Shown here piece after piece: positions 1 through 31,344 of a stretch of 64,000 nucleotides of DNA. Every line of letters starts with the position of its first letter. The first letter of the stretch is position 1. The notes under the pieces are model-generated. The model had not been told where the DNA came from. It saw only the letters and a list, made by a program, of their open reading frames with translations, and searched no databases. The position numbers and the translations under genes were made by a program. This DNA comes from Paragorgia papillata (Eukaryota; Cnidaria; Anthozoa; Scleralcyonacea; Coralliidae): contig JAWNZC010000119.1 of the NCBI GenBank assembly GCA_035771165.1, forward strand, positions 962,001 through 1,026,000, read 5' to 3'.

Positions 1-409
1 AAATAACAATTAATAATAATAATTAATAATTTTATTATGCATACAATATAAAAAAATATTCTTTTGGTGTTTTTTTGTAATAATTCGAAATTCAAATTAA
101 TTTAAAGAAAATATTTAATAGCCGACATTTACCCCTCCTAACCGGGGAAAAATGATGGCTATAAAGTATTTCCCCCGGGTAGGAAAACCCGTACCAAGTT
201 TGAGCATTCTGATTGGCTAAGTTTTCGCGCCAAAGTTTTGTCTTCTTTTCTCTTGTTTCTTGGCCGCTTTGGAAACAATGGCCGTCACTTGACACTTGTC
301 AGCTAGGTAACTAATTAAAGATCAAGAAAAACAAAAGAAGATGAATAGGGGAACAAAATTTGTTTAATTTGAACAAAGACCTTTAGTTTGGTTAGTCTCT
401 GGAGGTTAA

Positions 410-646
410 AAATGGCGAACTATTTCCTTAAATTTGCATATTCAACTTCAACTTTCTCGTGGTAATTGGAAGATACGTTTTACGTTGTCGAAGTTGTCGA
501 TAAATATCTTCAAAACAAGCAAGGATAAACTCTTGGATATACTTCTTGGTTCACAAATTGGACTGGATTTAACTTATTGTTTTATGGAGTGTAGAAACGA
601 AAAATTCATCGCCTCTAGCTCGGGGTTGCTCATTTGGAAGACAAAG
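410..646 (+). CDS. possible short coding exon, unidentified
   Basis: An open stretch of about 79 codons ends at a good splice donor (AAAG|GTAAGC at 646/647). It reads residues such as KLSINIFKTSKDKLLDILLG and GLLIWKTK. It has no in-frame ATG. An ATG in good context at 412 (AAAATGGCG) is in another frame and stops after 17 codons. I recognise no family and see no partner exon downstream, where a minisatellite begins. It could be a degraded first exon or chance. Confidence 0.15.
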
Positions 647-828
647 GTAAGCTTAAAGATATCTAGTTCGTTGAAATATTAACCAAAAAAACTGGTCGTT
701 TCAAACTTTGTAAGAAGTTGTAGTCAACAAGCTTGGTGCAAGTTGTGTTACAAGGTTGACAACAACAAGTTTCTTGCAATCTTGCTTATTTTACATTTAA
801 AACACTGGACTATAGACACTAAACTGGA

Positions 829-1171
829 CTATAGACTTGACTTAGATTGAGTCATAGACAGGACCATCGACTGGACGATAGACTGGACAACAGGACAATA
901 GACTGGACTATCAACAGGACTATTGCCAGGACAATAGACTGGACTATTGACAGGACCAGGCATAGACTGGACCATAGCCTGGATCATAGACTGGACCATT
1001 GACAGGACAATAGACTGGACTATTGACAGGACCATAGACTGGACTATTGACAGGATCATAGACTGGACTATACATAGACTGGACTATCGACAGGACCATA
1101 GACTGGACTATCGACAGGATCATAGACTGGACTATACATAGATTGGACTATCGACAGGACCATAGACTGGA
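829..1171. repeat. minisatellite, ~24-bp CTGGACTATTGACAGGACCA-type unit (left block)
   Basis: Imperfect tandem copies of a unit built from GACTGGACTAT, CGACAGGACC and CATA. The array stops at 1171 and resumes in the same orientation at about 1683, split by a LINE fragment. Open frames across it are by-products of the periodicity. Confidence 0.9.
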
Positions 1172-1682
1172 AACTTAAAAATTCTGGATATCTATAAAGT
1201 AAATTCATTCCATGTTGCTAAATTTATGTTTTTATATCACCATCGTTTGCTACCCTCATATTTCCTTGATTTATTTTTAACTAATAGTCAAGTACATAAT
1301 TATAATACCAGATATGCAGCAGATTACCGTTCCCACACTTGTCGTACAAATATCAAACAATTCACAATTCTTCACTTAGGTCCAAAAATTTGGAATTCTC
1401 TACCATCTTCAGTTACTTACTCGGTTACTATATTCTCCTTCAAAGAGAAACTTTATCAGTTACTACTTAATGGGTGAATATATCTGAATTCGTTATATTT
1501 GCATACACCTTTCGTTTACAAACAATCTAAAAATAATATTAAATCTATACGAGGGGACCTCATGGTTCATGGTTTCATGAGGTCCGCTTGCCATTTATCC
1601 TCTAAAATGTAATATTATATACAGTATATATATATATATATATATTTATTATTATTCGGTGAATAAAAATGATGAAGATGAT
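1172..1682 (+). pseudogene. 5'-truncated CR1/L2-like LINE, C-terminal end of the reverse transcriptase
   Basis: Positions 1226-1477 encode the region after the RT domain of a non-LTR retrotransposon. Hallmarks are NYNTRYA, RTNIKQFTI, GPKIWNSLP and a final SFKEKL block. The frame is open upstream (YKVNSFHVAKF) and ends at a stop near 1477. A 3' untranslated stretch follows, ending in a TA-rich tail with an AATAAA near 1662. Nothing of the catalytic domain remains, so it is a dead 5' truncation. It lies inside the 829-1800 minisatellite. Confidence 0.75.
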
Positions 1683-1800
1683 GACTATTGACAGGACCAT
1701 AGACTGGACTATTGACAGGAGCATAGATGCAAGACCATAGAGAACCATGAATTGGACCATACACAGACCAGACTGAACTATACACTGGCCTATAAGTAGA
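1683..1800. repeat. minisatellite, right block of the 829-1171 array
   Basis: The same GACTATTGACAGGACCATA unit resumes directly after the LINE and decays after about 1740. Confidence 0.8.
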
Positions 1801-1805
1801 CTAAA

Positions 1806-1962
1806 GACCAGGTAAGTAGAGAAAAACTCTACTCTACCGTGGCTTGGATTTGAACCTGTGACCTTCAGTTTTGATGGACTATAGTAACTGAATGTCACAA
1901 GTTGGAAATCCAGTTGCTGTCGAGTAGAGTTTTTCTCTACTTGCCCAATCTGGTTCTTGCGC
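1806..1962. repeat. fold-back element with tRNA-like core
   Basis: The arm AGTAGAGAAAAACTCTACTC at 1816 is matched inverted by GAGTAGAGTTTTTCTCTACT near 1921-1941. Between them, on the minus strand, is a B-box-like GGTTCAAATCC. The same family, with a better tRNA-like core, occurs at 53,315-53,405. Consistent with a tRNA-derived SINE or snap-back element. Confidence 0.6.
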
Positions 1963-2109
1963 TCAGAGTAGCTTGAGGTTGAGGAGGAAACAGCATCGAC
2001 TTGAAGTCCTTGAAGTACTCCTTAGTGCTCAGCTGTAATTTTAAATCATTAAAGTTCAAATGTTGAAGCTCTTGTTCATTCTAATAAACAATATTCCATA
2101 AGATGGCAC

Positions 2110-2512
2110 CAGGGACGTGGTGAAGGAATCACGATTGGGGGGGGGGGGGGGGGGGGTGTCATATGACAATGACCAACTTTTTGCAATGATAAATGAAAAT
2201 TTTCATATCAGAGGCATAGTGTAAAAAAGGCGAGAATTGATAGAAAAACTTGTAATGTATAAACAGGTGTTTAGGAGCTGGGCAAAACAAGACAAGACAT
2301 TTTATTTTTTTTGGTAACAATCAAAGGTCACTGGAACTCTGAAAGTGTTCTGAATATTAATCTAAAAGTAACCAATAAAGTGGAAAACATGTTTAACAAT
2401 TACAGTGGTAATCATCAGCAGCAATTCCTCGTTTAACCAACTATTTGATATTTAGAATTATTGGGGAGGTGTTGCACCCCCCCCCCCCCCACCACCAGTC
2501 ACCACGTCCCTG
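2110..2512. mobile_element. hAT-type non-autonomous element (MITE), 403 bp
   Basis: Terminal inverted repeats CAGGGACGTGGTG and CACCACGTCCCTG are perfect. Identical 8-bp target duplications GATGGCAC flank them at 2102-2109 and 2513-2520. A CAGGG start with 8-bp duplications is diagnostic of hAT elements. Homopolymer G (2140-2157) and C (2477-2491) tracts lie just inside the ends. No coding capacity is seen. Confidence 0.88.
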
Positions 2513-2928
2513 GATGGCACCTCTGTTTCAAATGAGTCTTTCATGTACCTACATGTAGTATCAAATCTGGGTATTTGTAAACAGTCTCGACTCCGTGGGG
2601 AGTAGCCATTTGAATGGTTTTTGAAGACACTCTTAGACAAAGGATCTGGCAGACTGTTATTATATGCTTATTAGTTATTATGTATGATACTGTACATAAC
2701 TATTAGTAGAACAGCTTGCTACAATCCAACACAATCAGTTCTAAACAGTCTGTTATTTGTACAAGTATGATACAGATATGATATCATAGCTCTAATAAAG
2801 TCTGATGTGTGAAAACAGAGATTACTACTGTATATTTTCCTGAACAGATCTGATATGTGATTATACAGTCTGTTTGTCCATGTGTATACCAGTAATCCAG
2901 TTTGTGTGTTACTGTTCTGCATTAAAAC

Positions 2929-3741
2929 CAGTGCTGTGAGTAACTTCGTTACAAGTAACTAGTTACAGTAACTAGTTACATTTTTAAGTAACTGTAACTG
3001 AAACTAGTTACTTTTTCTGAAGAAGTAACTATAACTAGTTACTTTTTTAAAGAACTGTAACTAGTTACAATATTTGGTTAAAAAATGTGACTATACTGTA
3101 GTTACTGATTTTCAGTTGAGGATGTCATTCTTTCTTGATAAAAATGGTTTTGATATAATAATAAAGGTACATTATGTACACATTTGACTATTTCTGCTTA
3201 GTCACAACTATATTTAGGCATTTAGCTGTAAAAACATAATTATGGTACTGGCATCTAGAAACCAGTAATTTCTTTGTTTATTCTAGTAGTAACACGGACA
3301 AAGGAATGTAAACTTTGTAACTAGTTACAAAATGTTTGAAGTGACTTTGTGACTGTAACTACAATCTGAGAATAATTCATTGGGACACTAAAGCATCAAT
3401 TAGCTTCGTTCTTGCTTCTTTTAGTACCGTGAGATAAATAACGTTGTTTTACCCCTCCCCCACCCCCCCACAATCAATGTTGATTTCCAGACACCATTTC
3501 TGAGTTCTAGCAAACAAAACGTGGGTCACAACTTTGATTGGAGGGGGAAGGGGAGGGCACATTTTAAAAATATATTGTGTGCGCACAGTAGTCACGTGAC
3601 ATTCGCGGTGTCCCAATGTAATTATTCTACGATTGTAGTTACTTTCTTTTCATTGTAACTTTTATCGGTAACTAGTTACTTTTCTAACGATGTATTGTAA
3701 CTGTAACTAGTTACAAAAATGATGTAACTTTTACAGCACTG
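2929..3741. mobile_element. hAT-type MITE rich in TAACTAGTTA palindromes, 813 bp
   Basis: Termini CAGTGCTGT and ACAGCACTG are inverted repeats. The flanking octamers ATTAAAAC and GTGAAAAC match at 6 of 8 positions, suggesting a decayed hAT duplication. Both sub-terminal regions (2940-3090 and 3300-3735) are filled with the palindrome GTAACTAGTTAC and its half-sites, a plausible transposase-binding array. No coding sequence. Confidence 0.7.
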
Positions 3742-4117
3742 GTGAAAACAGATCGAAGGACTTCAACAATTTTGAGATGCAAATTGATTTATTAAGATAG
3801 TTTACTTTTACAAAATTCAAATACTATTTTTTCACTAACGAATGCTATTTACACAAAACGGCAATGGCGCCGTGGCTACAGCATGACAAAATGCCAGCCA
3901 AATACAATAAAACTCGACGATTGTTTTAAGAATAATCTATATTTACAATTTCGTATTAAATAATGTCTGTACAAACACTAATTTATATATTGTACTCCTG
4001 AAGGATGGTTTCACGTATTACATGATTAATGTGGAGTAATGTGGTGAATTCCATCTGACTGAGCATTAAGGATTTTTCTTTCCTGGGAACCAGTCATGTG
4101 ACGAGAAGATAAGTAAT

Positions 4118-4262
4118 ATATCAACAACGAGTTTGAGTGTTTCATCAGGGGATCCAAACACGAGAAAACATGATGAAAACACGAGGCTGAAGGCCGAGTG
4201 GTTTTATTGTCGAGTGTTTGGATTTCCCTGATGAAACACGACAAACGAGTTGTTGATATGGC
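4118..4262. repeat. fold-back element
   Basis: ATATCAACAACGAGTTTGAG with GTGTTTCATCAGGG at 4118-4160 is matched inverted by CCCTGATGAAACAC and CTCGTTGTTGATAT near 4222-4261. Short internal palindromes lie between the arms. No coding potential. Confidence 0.65.
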
Positions 4263-4914
4263 ATCTCAATCGAGTGATTTCAATTGAAAAATACAAATAC
4301 AATTAAAATAAACCCTCATGAGATTTTATTCACGGTGTGTGTAAAATTTATTCATACAGCAACTTGTTTATTTTGCATAGATAATCGAGATCTTGAGAAT
4401 TAGATGAACACTTATTTTCATCTAATATCTTGGGCTTTACTGGAGTATCCAACTTCAATCAGGTGATTGAATGAACTATTGTAATTGGCTGATTATCTCA
4501 TGAACTATTAATGAGTGATCAAAACTTCTAATGAGAAGATAGTCAACAAAGCGCAGCTAAATATTTAGAAAATATTTCTGAGCCACAGGCAGGAATCAAA
4601 TCTGAAACTTGTCCAGTTAGATGCTCAAACCATTGAGTAGCGAGGCTCGGATGAAGAGCTAAGGTTACAAAATCTTAGTCATGTGTTTCTGAAGTAGTAA
4701 ATGTTTGCATATGGGGCGTAGTGGAAGTGAGGTACATGTTCAAGCCAGTGAGCACTATATATAACTGGAGTGATATCTGCTGGTCATTTACCAGGCAAAG
4801 ATTGAAGCCAAACATGGCGGACATGTAGGCCTGAAGTACGTATAGTTCCAGTCTTCTACGCGGTCTTTTTACCAGATCAGACTTGACAAGACTGGATAGA
4901 AGACTGGAAGTACA

Positions 4915-5310
4915 ATGTTCTCAGGATTTTGGGTGAAGGAAAATTCGAGTGTAGAATATATACATTATAAGACCAGACCGGGACCAGTTGCGAAAAATGC
5001 AACTACATAGGCCTTCCGGCAGGAATTGAACCCACGACCTTGCGATTCTAGTGCAATGCTCTGACCACTGAGCCACGGAGGGCGTTGCCGAGAGCTTGAT
5101 CGCGAGTTCTGTATATTTATTAAGGTGGAAATGCCAGGAGAGAATTGGGTACCGTATATTATAAGTAATATTGGGCATTTCACTCGACTACATATGTAGG
5201 CCTGTGTAGTTGCACTTTTCGCAACTGGTCCCGGTCTGGTCTTATAATGTAGATATTCTACACTTGAATTTTCCTTCACCCAAAATCCTGAGAACATGAT
5301 ATGTAGTCGA
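4915..5310. repeat. fold-back element enclosing a tRNA-like SINE core (minus strand)
   Basis: The left arm (4915-5015: CTCAGGATTTTGGGTGAAGG, then CCGGGACCAGTTGCGAAAA) is inverted in the right arm (5208-5300). Between them the minus strand (about 5095 to 5025) reads as a tRNA-like fold: D-arm GGCTC-AGTGGTCA-GAGC and T-arm GGTCGTGGGTTCAATTCC. Acceptor pairing is poor, so this is a tRNA-derived element, not a functional tRNA. Confidence 0.65.
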
Positions 5311-5335
5311 GTGGCCTTACATGCTGGCATGTTGT

Positions 5336-5725
5336 TTGTGGCAACAAAAATTAAGTTTGTTTAATTTGAAAAAACTCGTAAAATTGTAATGGAAGATCTT
5401 TTACAATTTTTTTGTATCTTTCTTCGTTTAAGATATTTCAATTTGTTTAATATGTACATGTAAACGAGATGGTCTGGTTTAGTTCACAGAAATCACTTGA
5501 AACTGTGCACATAAAAATGCCTTGTAACACTGAACATTTCATAACTGATGTTGCTTTGTGTAAAAATACTGTACCCTGCTCCTGACGTCAGAGCCCATCT
5601 CATTTACATATTAAACAAATCGAAATATCTCGCAAACGAAGAAAGACACGAAAAAGTTGTAACAGATATTCTATTACAATTTCACGAGTTCTTTCAAATT
5701 AAACAAACTTAATTTTTATTGCAAT
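5336..5725. mobile_element. TTAA-class fold-back MITE, copy 1 (degenerate ends)
   Basis: Long inverted arms start CAACAAAAATTAAGTTTGTTTAA and end AAACTTAATTTTTATTGCAA. The internal motif GATATTTCAATTTGTTTAATATG is inverted in the other arm. It belongs to the family defined by the intact copies at 6115, 7864, 21,112 and 58,269. Its terminal TTAA sites are not clear. Confidence 0.65.
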
Positions 5726-6114
5726 ACCATTTCTAAGCCTCGTACACCAAGCTCGCACATGTACCCCCTTGACATCACAAATCAAATCAGACTTTCTTGC
5801 CCTTAGAAGTATGATCACTTGATCTCTCGTCACATCACTGGTTGACAATGGATACTCCATCAAATACGTAATTTGATTTGGCAAAATCCGAGCTCACAAG
5901 ATGGATGAATATCTCCCGTACGATCCAAACTTATGGGCAAAAAAAAAAAATGAACACAAACAAAAAAATGCCCTAAAAATCTAATACAAAAATATAGCTT
6001 CTAATGGTAGACTAGAGTCAAGTTGTGATGACATGTCGATGGATTAACCTCTACTTTTGGCCGATGTGTTTTCCTTATCAACAACCGTAGCAAGACATCA
6101 CAACATGAAATTAA

Positions 6115-6557
6115 AGTGCCTATGAAACGAAAATTAAGTTGGTCTTATTTGAAAGAACACTTAAAATGATAGAGTAACATATTTTGCAGTTTTTCGTTTC
6201 CTTGCTTCGTTGTTGAGATATTTCAGTTTGTTTGATGTAAATGTCGCATGTTGCGACGTCACACGTGCATAATGAGTTTTGTCAAATATAATCACTTGAA
6301 AATCTACCTGTTTAGTGTTCTTGGCGAAACACACGCACATTGCCTCGAATTATTTTGGTTTGATAATAGCAAAGATATATAACTTTTTTCAACAACTCAT
6401 TACGCGCATGTGACGTTAAAATGTTTAATTTGCATATCAAACAAACGGAAATATCTCAAGAACGAAGCAAGGAAACGAAAAACTTCAAAAGATGTTACTC
6501 TGTCATTTTAAATGTTCTTTCAAATAAGACAAGCTTAATTTTCGTTTCATAGGCACT
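6115..6557. mobile_element. TTAA-class fold-back MITE, copy 2, 443 bp
   Basis: Ends AGTGCCTATGAAACGAAAAT and ATTTTCGTTTCATAGGCACT are inverted, flanked by TTAA on both sides (6111-6114 and 6558-6561). Arms run about 130 bp each, so the whole element can fold into a hairpin. TTAA duplications are known for piggyBac-type elements; the superfamily is inferred. Confidence 0.85.
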
Positions 6558-6699
6558 TTAAATCCTTATGTTGATCACTTGGTAAAACACAACATATACA
6601 TGAACTTTTGGCATATGAAAAATATTCAAGAGTTTGCATGCAACTGTTGGTTCCTTTTGAACACTGGGCTGCAGGCCCTTTGGAAATATTGCTCCTTAA

Positions 6700-7166
6700 A
6701 GGACATTGGCAATAAAAATGAAGTTCGTCAAATTTGAAAGAACTCGTAAAATTGTAATAGAAGATCTTTTGCAACTTTTTTGTATCTTTCTTCGTTTTTA
6801 AAATATTTTAGTTTGTCTGATATGTAAATTAGATGATCTCTGACATCAGGAGCAGGGTACAGCATTTTCATACATTACAAAATCACTTACACCTATATGA
6901 TTGCTCAACATAAAATGTTTAGTGTCAACAAGGCGTTTTTATGTGCATAGTTTCACGTTATTTCGTTATACAAACTTAGAGATATAAAAATACTGTACCC
7001 TGCTCCTGACGTCAGAGACCATCTAATTTACATATCAAACAAACTGGAATATTTTGAAAACGAAGAGAGATACAAAAAAAGTTGGAAAAGATGAGCTATT
7101 ACAATTTTACGAGTTCATTCAAATTAGACAAACTTAATTTTTATTGCCAGATCGCAATCCTTAGTG
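6700..7166. mobile_element. TTAA-class fold-back MITE, copy 3
   Basis: Left end TTAA|AGGACATTGGCAATAAAAAT with arm motifs AACTCGTAAAATTGTAATAG and GATATGTAAATTAGATGATC, inverted on the right as CAATTTTACGAGTTC and TTTTTATTGCCAGATC. The right end is decayed. It belongs to the CATTGGCAATAAAAAT subfamily shared with 21,112-21,582. Confidence 0.75.
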
Positions 7167-7504
7167 CTTATTTGAATTAGATTCTTTTATCTCAAATCTC
7201 ATTTTTATTTCCATTGAATTAAATTCCTTCAATTTTTCTTACAAACTTGTGCATTGTTTTACCATGATCAACATTCGGCAAGATGTTCTAAAACTTTCTA
7301 GAAAAAGTTCTGCAATTTAAAAAAAAAATTACGAAGAACGGAAAGTGCGAATGCATGTCAAAAAACTAGGCTACATGTAAATTTTCTATGGAAAGACGCA
7401 AAAAAAATTACCAAAGTGGCAAGTTTTGAAAATGATGAAATAAACAATGGACTTCATAGTGACATCATCTTGAAATTGAAATGCATTGTGGTCTAGTTTG
7501 GGCT

Positions 7505-7714
7505 TAGCCTGGTACCCTGGCCCAATTTCAAAAGAAATATGGGCCAGGTAACCACTAATTTCATTCTCGCGTCATCAGGGCTAAATCCAATTATGACGAT
7601 TGCAGTTTTACTCATAGCCACTAAAAACGCGCGAAATTTTAACCAATAGGAAAGCAGAAGTCTTTAGTGGTTACCTGGCCCATATTCTTTGATTGGGCCA
7701 GGGTACCAGGCTAG
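7505..7714. repeat. fold-back element, 210 bp
   Basis: AGCCTGGTACCCTGGCCCAA and ATGGGCCAGGTAACCACTAA on the left are matched by TTAGTGGTTACCTGGCCCAT and TTGGGCCAGGGTACCAGGCT on the right, giving a near-perfect hairpin stem of about 50 bp. Confidence 0.75.
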
Positions 7715-7863
7715 TTTGGGCTCAGTTCTTGAAATTTTCCTGAGAAATGGAGCCTCATTCAAAATGGGTACCCCTGAGAGAATGAGGCTAATCTCACGAA
7801 AGCTTTTGCAGGCCTCAATGCATTGGTATTATCAAGATGGCATTTAAATAGACCATTGTTTAA

Positions 7864-8350
7864 AGTGCCTATGAAATGAAAATTAAGTTTGGCTTATTTG
7901 AAAGAACACTTAAAATGATAATATAACAGCTTTTACAGATTTTCGTTCCCTTGCTTCGTTTTTGAGATATTTTAGTTTGTTTGATATGCAAATTTGACTT
8001 ATAAGATAACTTTAAGTCACAGTTTGCATAATGAGTTATCGCAAAGTGTTCTACATCTTTGTTATTATCGAACAAAAGCACTTGGCGAATTAGTAACCAT
8101 GTGCGAGTGTTTCTCCTACAACAGAGTCTTTAAATTTTAAGTGTTTTTGTTTGACAATAACAAATATACATAATCTCTTGTGATAAGTCATTATGCAAAG
8201 AGTCACGTAAGGTTATCTTATAAGTTAAATTCGCATATCAAACAAACTGAAATATCTCAACAACGAAGCAAGGAAACCAAAAAACTGCAAAATATATTAT
8301 ATTGTCATTTTAAGTGTTAAAATAAACTTAATTTTCGTTTCATAGGCACT
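7864..8350. mobile_element. TTAA-class fold-back MITE, copy 4, 487 bp
   Basis: Ends AGTGCCTATGAAATGAAAAT and TTTCATAGGCACT are inverted with flanking TTAA at 7860-7863 and 8351-8354. Internal arms match the 6115 copy (CTTGCTTCGTTTTTGAGATA and its inverse). Confidence 0.83.
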
Positions 8351-8671
8351 TTAATGCTATGCTTGATAAATGTCTTATTAAATAACATATAACTATAATA
8401 TATATTTTAATAGCAGTACCTCAAATAAGTACTATTAAATGGACAATGAACTAATTCATTCGAATAATAATTTGCTTACTGCAACATAAACCTTTTATGG
8501 ATATTTCATATGAGAAAATTACCATGTGAAGTTGTTTAACAAGAGAGTTGTAGACCCATGGGAAACATACATATCCTCCATGGGCATGGCAACTCACTTT
8601 ATCTTGGGAAAGAATGAATATTCAATAAATAGAAGAAAAACATCTGGGCTATTTATCTACAGGCACAAATT

Positions 8672-8992
8672 TACAGTCGAAATGGAAATACCTTCCCACT
8701 CCTGCTTTTGTAGTTTCTTGTGTATTACTGTATTTCTGTAGTCGCTACTGAAGTGTATGAAATTTTTTTTGTCAAAAAATGTGAATAAAAAGTATAATTT
8801 AGGTTTCATTGAATTTAATCATAATATAACAAATGTTTCTCCCAACTCGACACCAACAAACAAATATAAATCAAGAATAAGCGACTTTTATCACACTAGA
8901 TTTTTCTCACGTTTCTGTAGCAGCTACAGTAATACAGTAATACACAACAAACTACAGAAGCGGAGGTGGGAAGGTATTTCCATTTTGACTGT
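8672..8992. repeat. fold-back element, ~320 bp
   Basis: ACAGTCGAAATGGAAATACC and TTGTGTATTACTGTATTTCT on the left are inverted at 8913-8992 (GGTATTTCCATTTTGACTGT). Stem about 75 bp. Open frames across it (8526-8741, 8757-9125) match nothing and are shadows. Confidence 0.7.
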
Positions 8993-9272
8993 AAGGCCAA
9001 GACAGTTCCTTTACAAAACAGTGTCTGATTTTTCACCCTCGTATTCTGTCTCACGCAGACCTATAACCCAGTTTTTTCCCCATGCCTTAGCAATTGTGAT
9101 AAATTTGTTTTCTATAAATATTTAAGATATAACTTTGTTGCCGTAGGTGAAACCGAACTGGAATTTCTATCTGACTAAGGATAGCATTGAATAAAAAAAT
9201 AATTCTTTTACAGTTTACTTGCCATAGTCCAGGCATTACATTCGCACACTTTCAATAGAAGTTGTTAGGCCT

Positions 9273-28412
<19,140 letters not shown>

Positions 28413-28429
28413 CTATAACAGAAAGAGAT

Positions 28430-28585
28430 ATTTGATCACTTAGTGTAAAGTGTTGTGTAGGCAGTGTTTTAGACAGAGCAAAGTGAAAAGATGGTAAACT
28501 GCTGAGAATAGTTTTAATAACGAAATACTGACGTTTCAAGCAGAGTCCTTCATCAGAGTAAAATGTAAATCTCATCAGTTTTCAC
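28430..28585 (-). repeat. 120-bp hammerhead-like repeat, single copy
   Basis: The minus strand holds TTTACTCTGATGAAGGACTC, then GCTTGAAACGTCAGTA, the same unit arrayed at 52,388-53,256. It sits about 20 bp upstream of the Ig-1 acceptor. Confidence 0.75.
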
Positions 28586-29478
28586 TTTGCTCTATTTAAC
28601 CCCTTGCCGACTGAGTTCTATTCCCTTAACAACTACAAAGGTCTGGCGTTAGCCAGAGTAAACCTCGATTTCCACTAGGCGTAAAATGTTGCGCGCTCGA
28701 CTTTTTTCTTTCGTCTTGCGAAAACTATTCAGTTTGTAGTAGAAAAGTCAAGGGATGCGGTATATTTTACGCCTCTGAGTTGAACTACAGCTTTATACAG
28801 TTTTTTTGCGCGCGGAAACGACGCAAAAACCCAACCGCGCCATCTTATTACCATTTGCGATCAAGCGTTTAGCGAATATCAGAACAGAAATGAGAATACT
28901 GAGATGGATATAGATTAGATACGAGGTTATTGAACCTGAGAAAAGAGGATGCCCAAGGACAGAGTTTATTGGCGTCAGCGTACGAGATTGGACCATCAGT
29001 GGATTGGAAAGAGTCAACCTCGTACCCAGGGTCTTCACCCCCCTGTATGACCTGTCCATGATGCAATAGGGCCTGTGGAGGAGGCAGCCTGTATCCGCCC
29101 CTGAATTTAAAAATTAAAACCAGATGTTCAATTGAGGGAAACGGGCCAACTTCAATGTGAGTATAAAATTCTTAAATTCTTGAGATTTTAATCACTTTTC
29201 AGTTCTTAGAATTTTAGCAAACCTAAAGTTTAAATTCACTGTATATTTTAGCAAAATTTACGTAAGAAATACGCAATAAATTATAAATACATGTATGCAT
29301 GAACTAACCCTGATTCGAGCAAAGAAATATATTCTTTAAAAACTGTTCTGAATTTAAAGGTTGAAGTCACATGGCAAACGTTTAGCATTTAAATAACAAA
29401 TTTGGCCACAAATTTACACAATTTTCACCACAAAATATTCAAAAGAGCCAAATAAAAGCTTCCTGGTATGTCTTTTAA

Positions 29479-30284
29479 AGTGTTTATGAAACGAAAATTA
29501 AGTTTGTCTTATTTAAAAGAACATTTAAAATGATAGAGTAACATCTTTTGCAGTTTTTGGTTTCCTTGCTTTGTTCTTGAGATATTTCAGTTTGTTTGAT
29601 ATGTAAATTAAACATCTTGACATCACATGTGCATAATGAGTTATTGGAGAAGGTTATATATCTTTGCTATTATCAAACCAAATTAATTTGAAGAAAGCAT
29701 ATGGATGTGTTTCTCCCCCACAACACTGTAGAATTTTCAATTGATTATGTTTGATAATAGCAAAGATATATAGCCTTCTCCGATAACACAGTCATTATGC
29801 ACATGTGACATCAAAATGTTTAACACTTTGAGGCCTGGACCTCTCCCTGTGCTGAATAGAATCGTCTGGTAATAGCCAGAATAAAATACTAAAAACCCAT
29901 CGTCAGGCTTCAAAGTGTTAAAGAGATAGGTTTTAACACTTTGAAGCCTGGACCTCTCCCTTTGCTGAATAAAATCATCTGGTGTTAGCCAGAATAAAAT
30001 ACTAAAGACTTATCTTCAGGCTTCAAAGTGTTTTAACCCTTTCATTTACATCAGTGCCATTTGGCACTTTTATTTTTTACTCTGTCTAATGCCAGACGAC
30101 TTAATCATCAAGGGAAGACCTCCTGACATGGTGAGAGTTAAAGGGTTAATTCACATATCAAACAAACTGAAATATCTCAACAATGAAGCAAGGAAATGAA
30201 AAACTGCAAAAGATGTTACTCTACCATTTTAAAATTAAGTGTTATTTCAAATAAGACAAACTTAATTTTCATCTCGTAGGCGCT
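29479..30284. mobile_element. TTAA-class fold-back MITE, copy 6, with nested inserts
   Basis: Ends AGTGTTTATGAAACGAAAAT and TTTTCATCTCGTAGGCGCT with flanking TTAA (29,475-29,478 and 30,285-30,288). The right arm is interrupted at 29,822-30,146 by three small palindromic elements: two AACACTTTGA-GCCTGGACC units and one AACCCTTTCA-type unit. Confidence 0.78.
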
Positions 30285-30922
30285 TTAATAGTTTTTAGGC
30301 TATTTATATTACTGTTAAATATAATGTTTTGTTGTAATGTTTTGTTGTATTGTACAATATTAAATCAATGTGGGACCTTGAAATGTCTCAATTTCAAGTT
30401 AATCAAGCTGAATATCTCACATAAAGCACTCTGTAGTTTTAGTATTAAGTTGTTTTTATTTTTTTTGTATGTGGTCTAAATATGTGGTTTTTGATATTAT
30501 CATGGAATAAAACATACACAACCACAATCTTACCAAATGTAAACATCTTGTAAGAACCACTTCTTGTGGTTAACCCTTTGTCCCCCACACTGGCCAAAAC
30601 CAACCCCTTTCAATATACTTGACTTTGTTTAACACCAGATGATTTTTCTCACTAGAGAGAAACTCTAGTTGTCAAAGTGTTGAACACTTGTTCTGTATCT
30701 GACCAGAAATCATGACCATACTCGAAGCTTCACAATGTGGTTGAAGTGAGCACCACAACTCCCTTTATTTTGATGGAGTAAAATGATCTGGTGTTAGATA
30801 AAGTGAATTATAACATAGATGTAATATAATGGTGTTTCTGACTGGCTACTGTGCATACTCCATAACTCAATGGAGTACAGCAAATATCAAATGTAATGAG
30901 AAACTCATTTTTAATCATAATA

Positions 30923-31096
30923 ATGGTTTATGGTTTGGTGTGCTCCATCAAGTTATGGATGCACTTGGGAAGTTGGAGAGCACTCAAAATCTAAGAGTTG
31001 TTCTCGGCTATCACCTCAACCAACTCTTACACTTTTTTCGTGCTCTCCAAACTTCTCGCATGCATCCATAACTCCTGGAGCACGCAAAACCATGAA
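30923..31096. repeat. fold-back element, 174 bp
   Basis: GGTTTATGGTTTGGTGTGCT and TTATGGATGCA on the left are inverted on the right (TGCATCCATAA, AGCACGCAAAACCATGAACC). The loop contains a second palindrome, AAGTTGGAGAGCAC with its inverse. Confidence 0.75.
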
Positions 31097-31344
31097 CCAT
31101 TTCTTAAATATTAAAGGGGAAATTTTGGCCAGCTCAAGTAGCTAACCCTTTCACTCTAAAAGATTTCTATTCGATGAGTCAAATTGTGCAATATTTACCA
31201 TGCAAATCTCAGAATGGCATGTTTATATAATAATCCAAGATACACAGTGTGTAATATGCTGGGCAATGGTCAAAATTATTTGAGATAAATTGCAACAATC
31301 TTTGCACAAGGAAGAATAGAGTTCTACTCTGCATCGATTGCTGC

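Noticed and set aside
28793..29066. Frames of 65-88 codons downstream of the hammerhead-like repeat
   Set aside because: No family match; the region includes a partial copy of the CAACCTCGTACCCAGG arm and looks like repeat debris.
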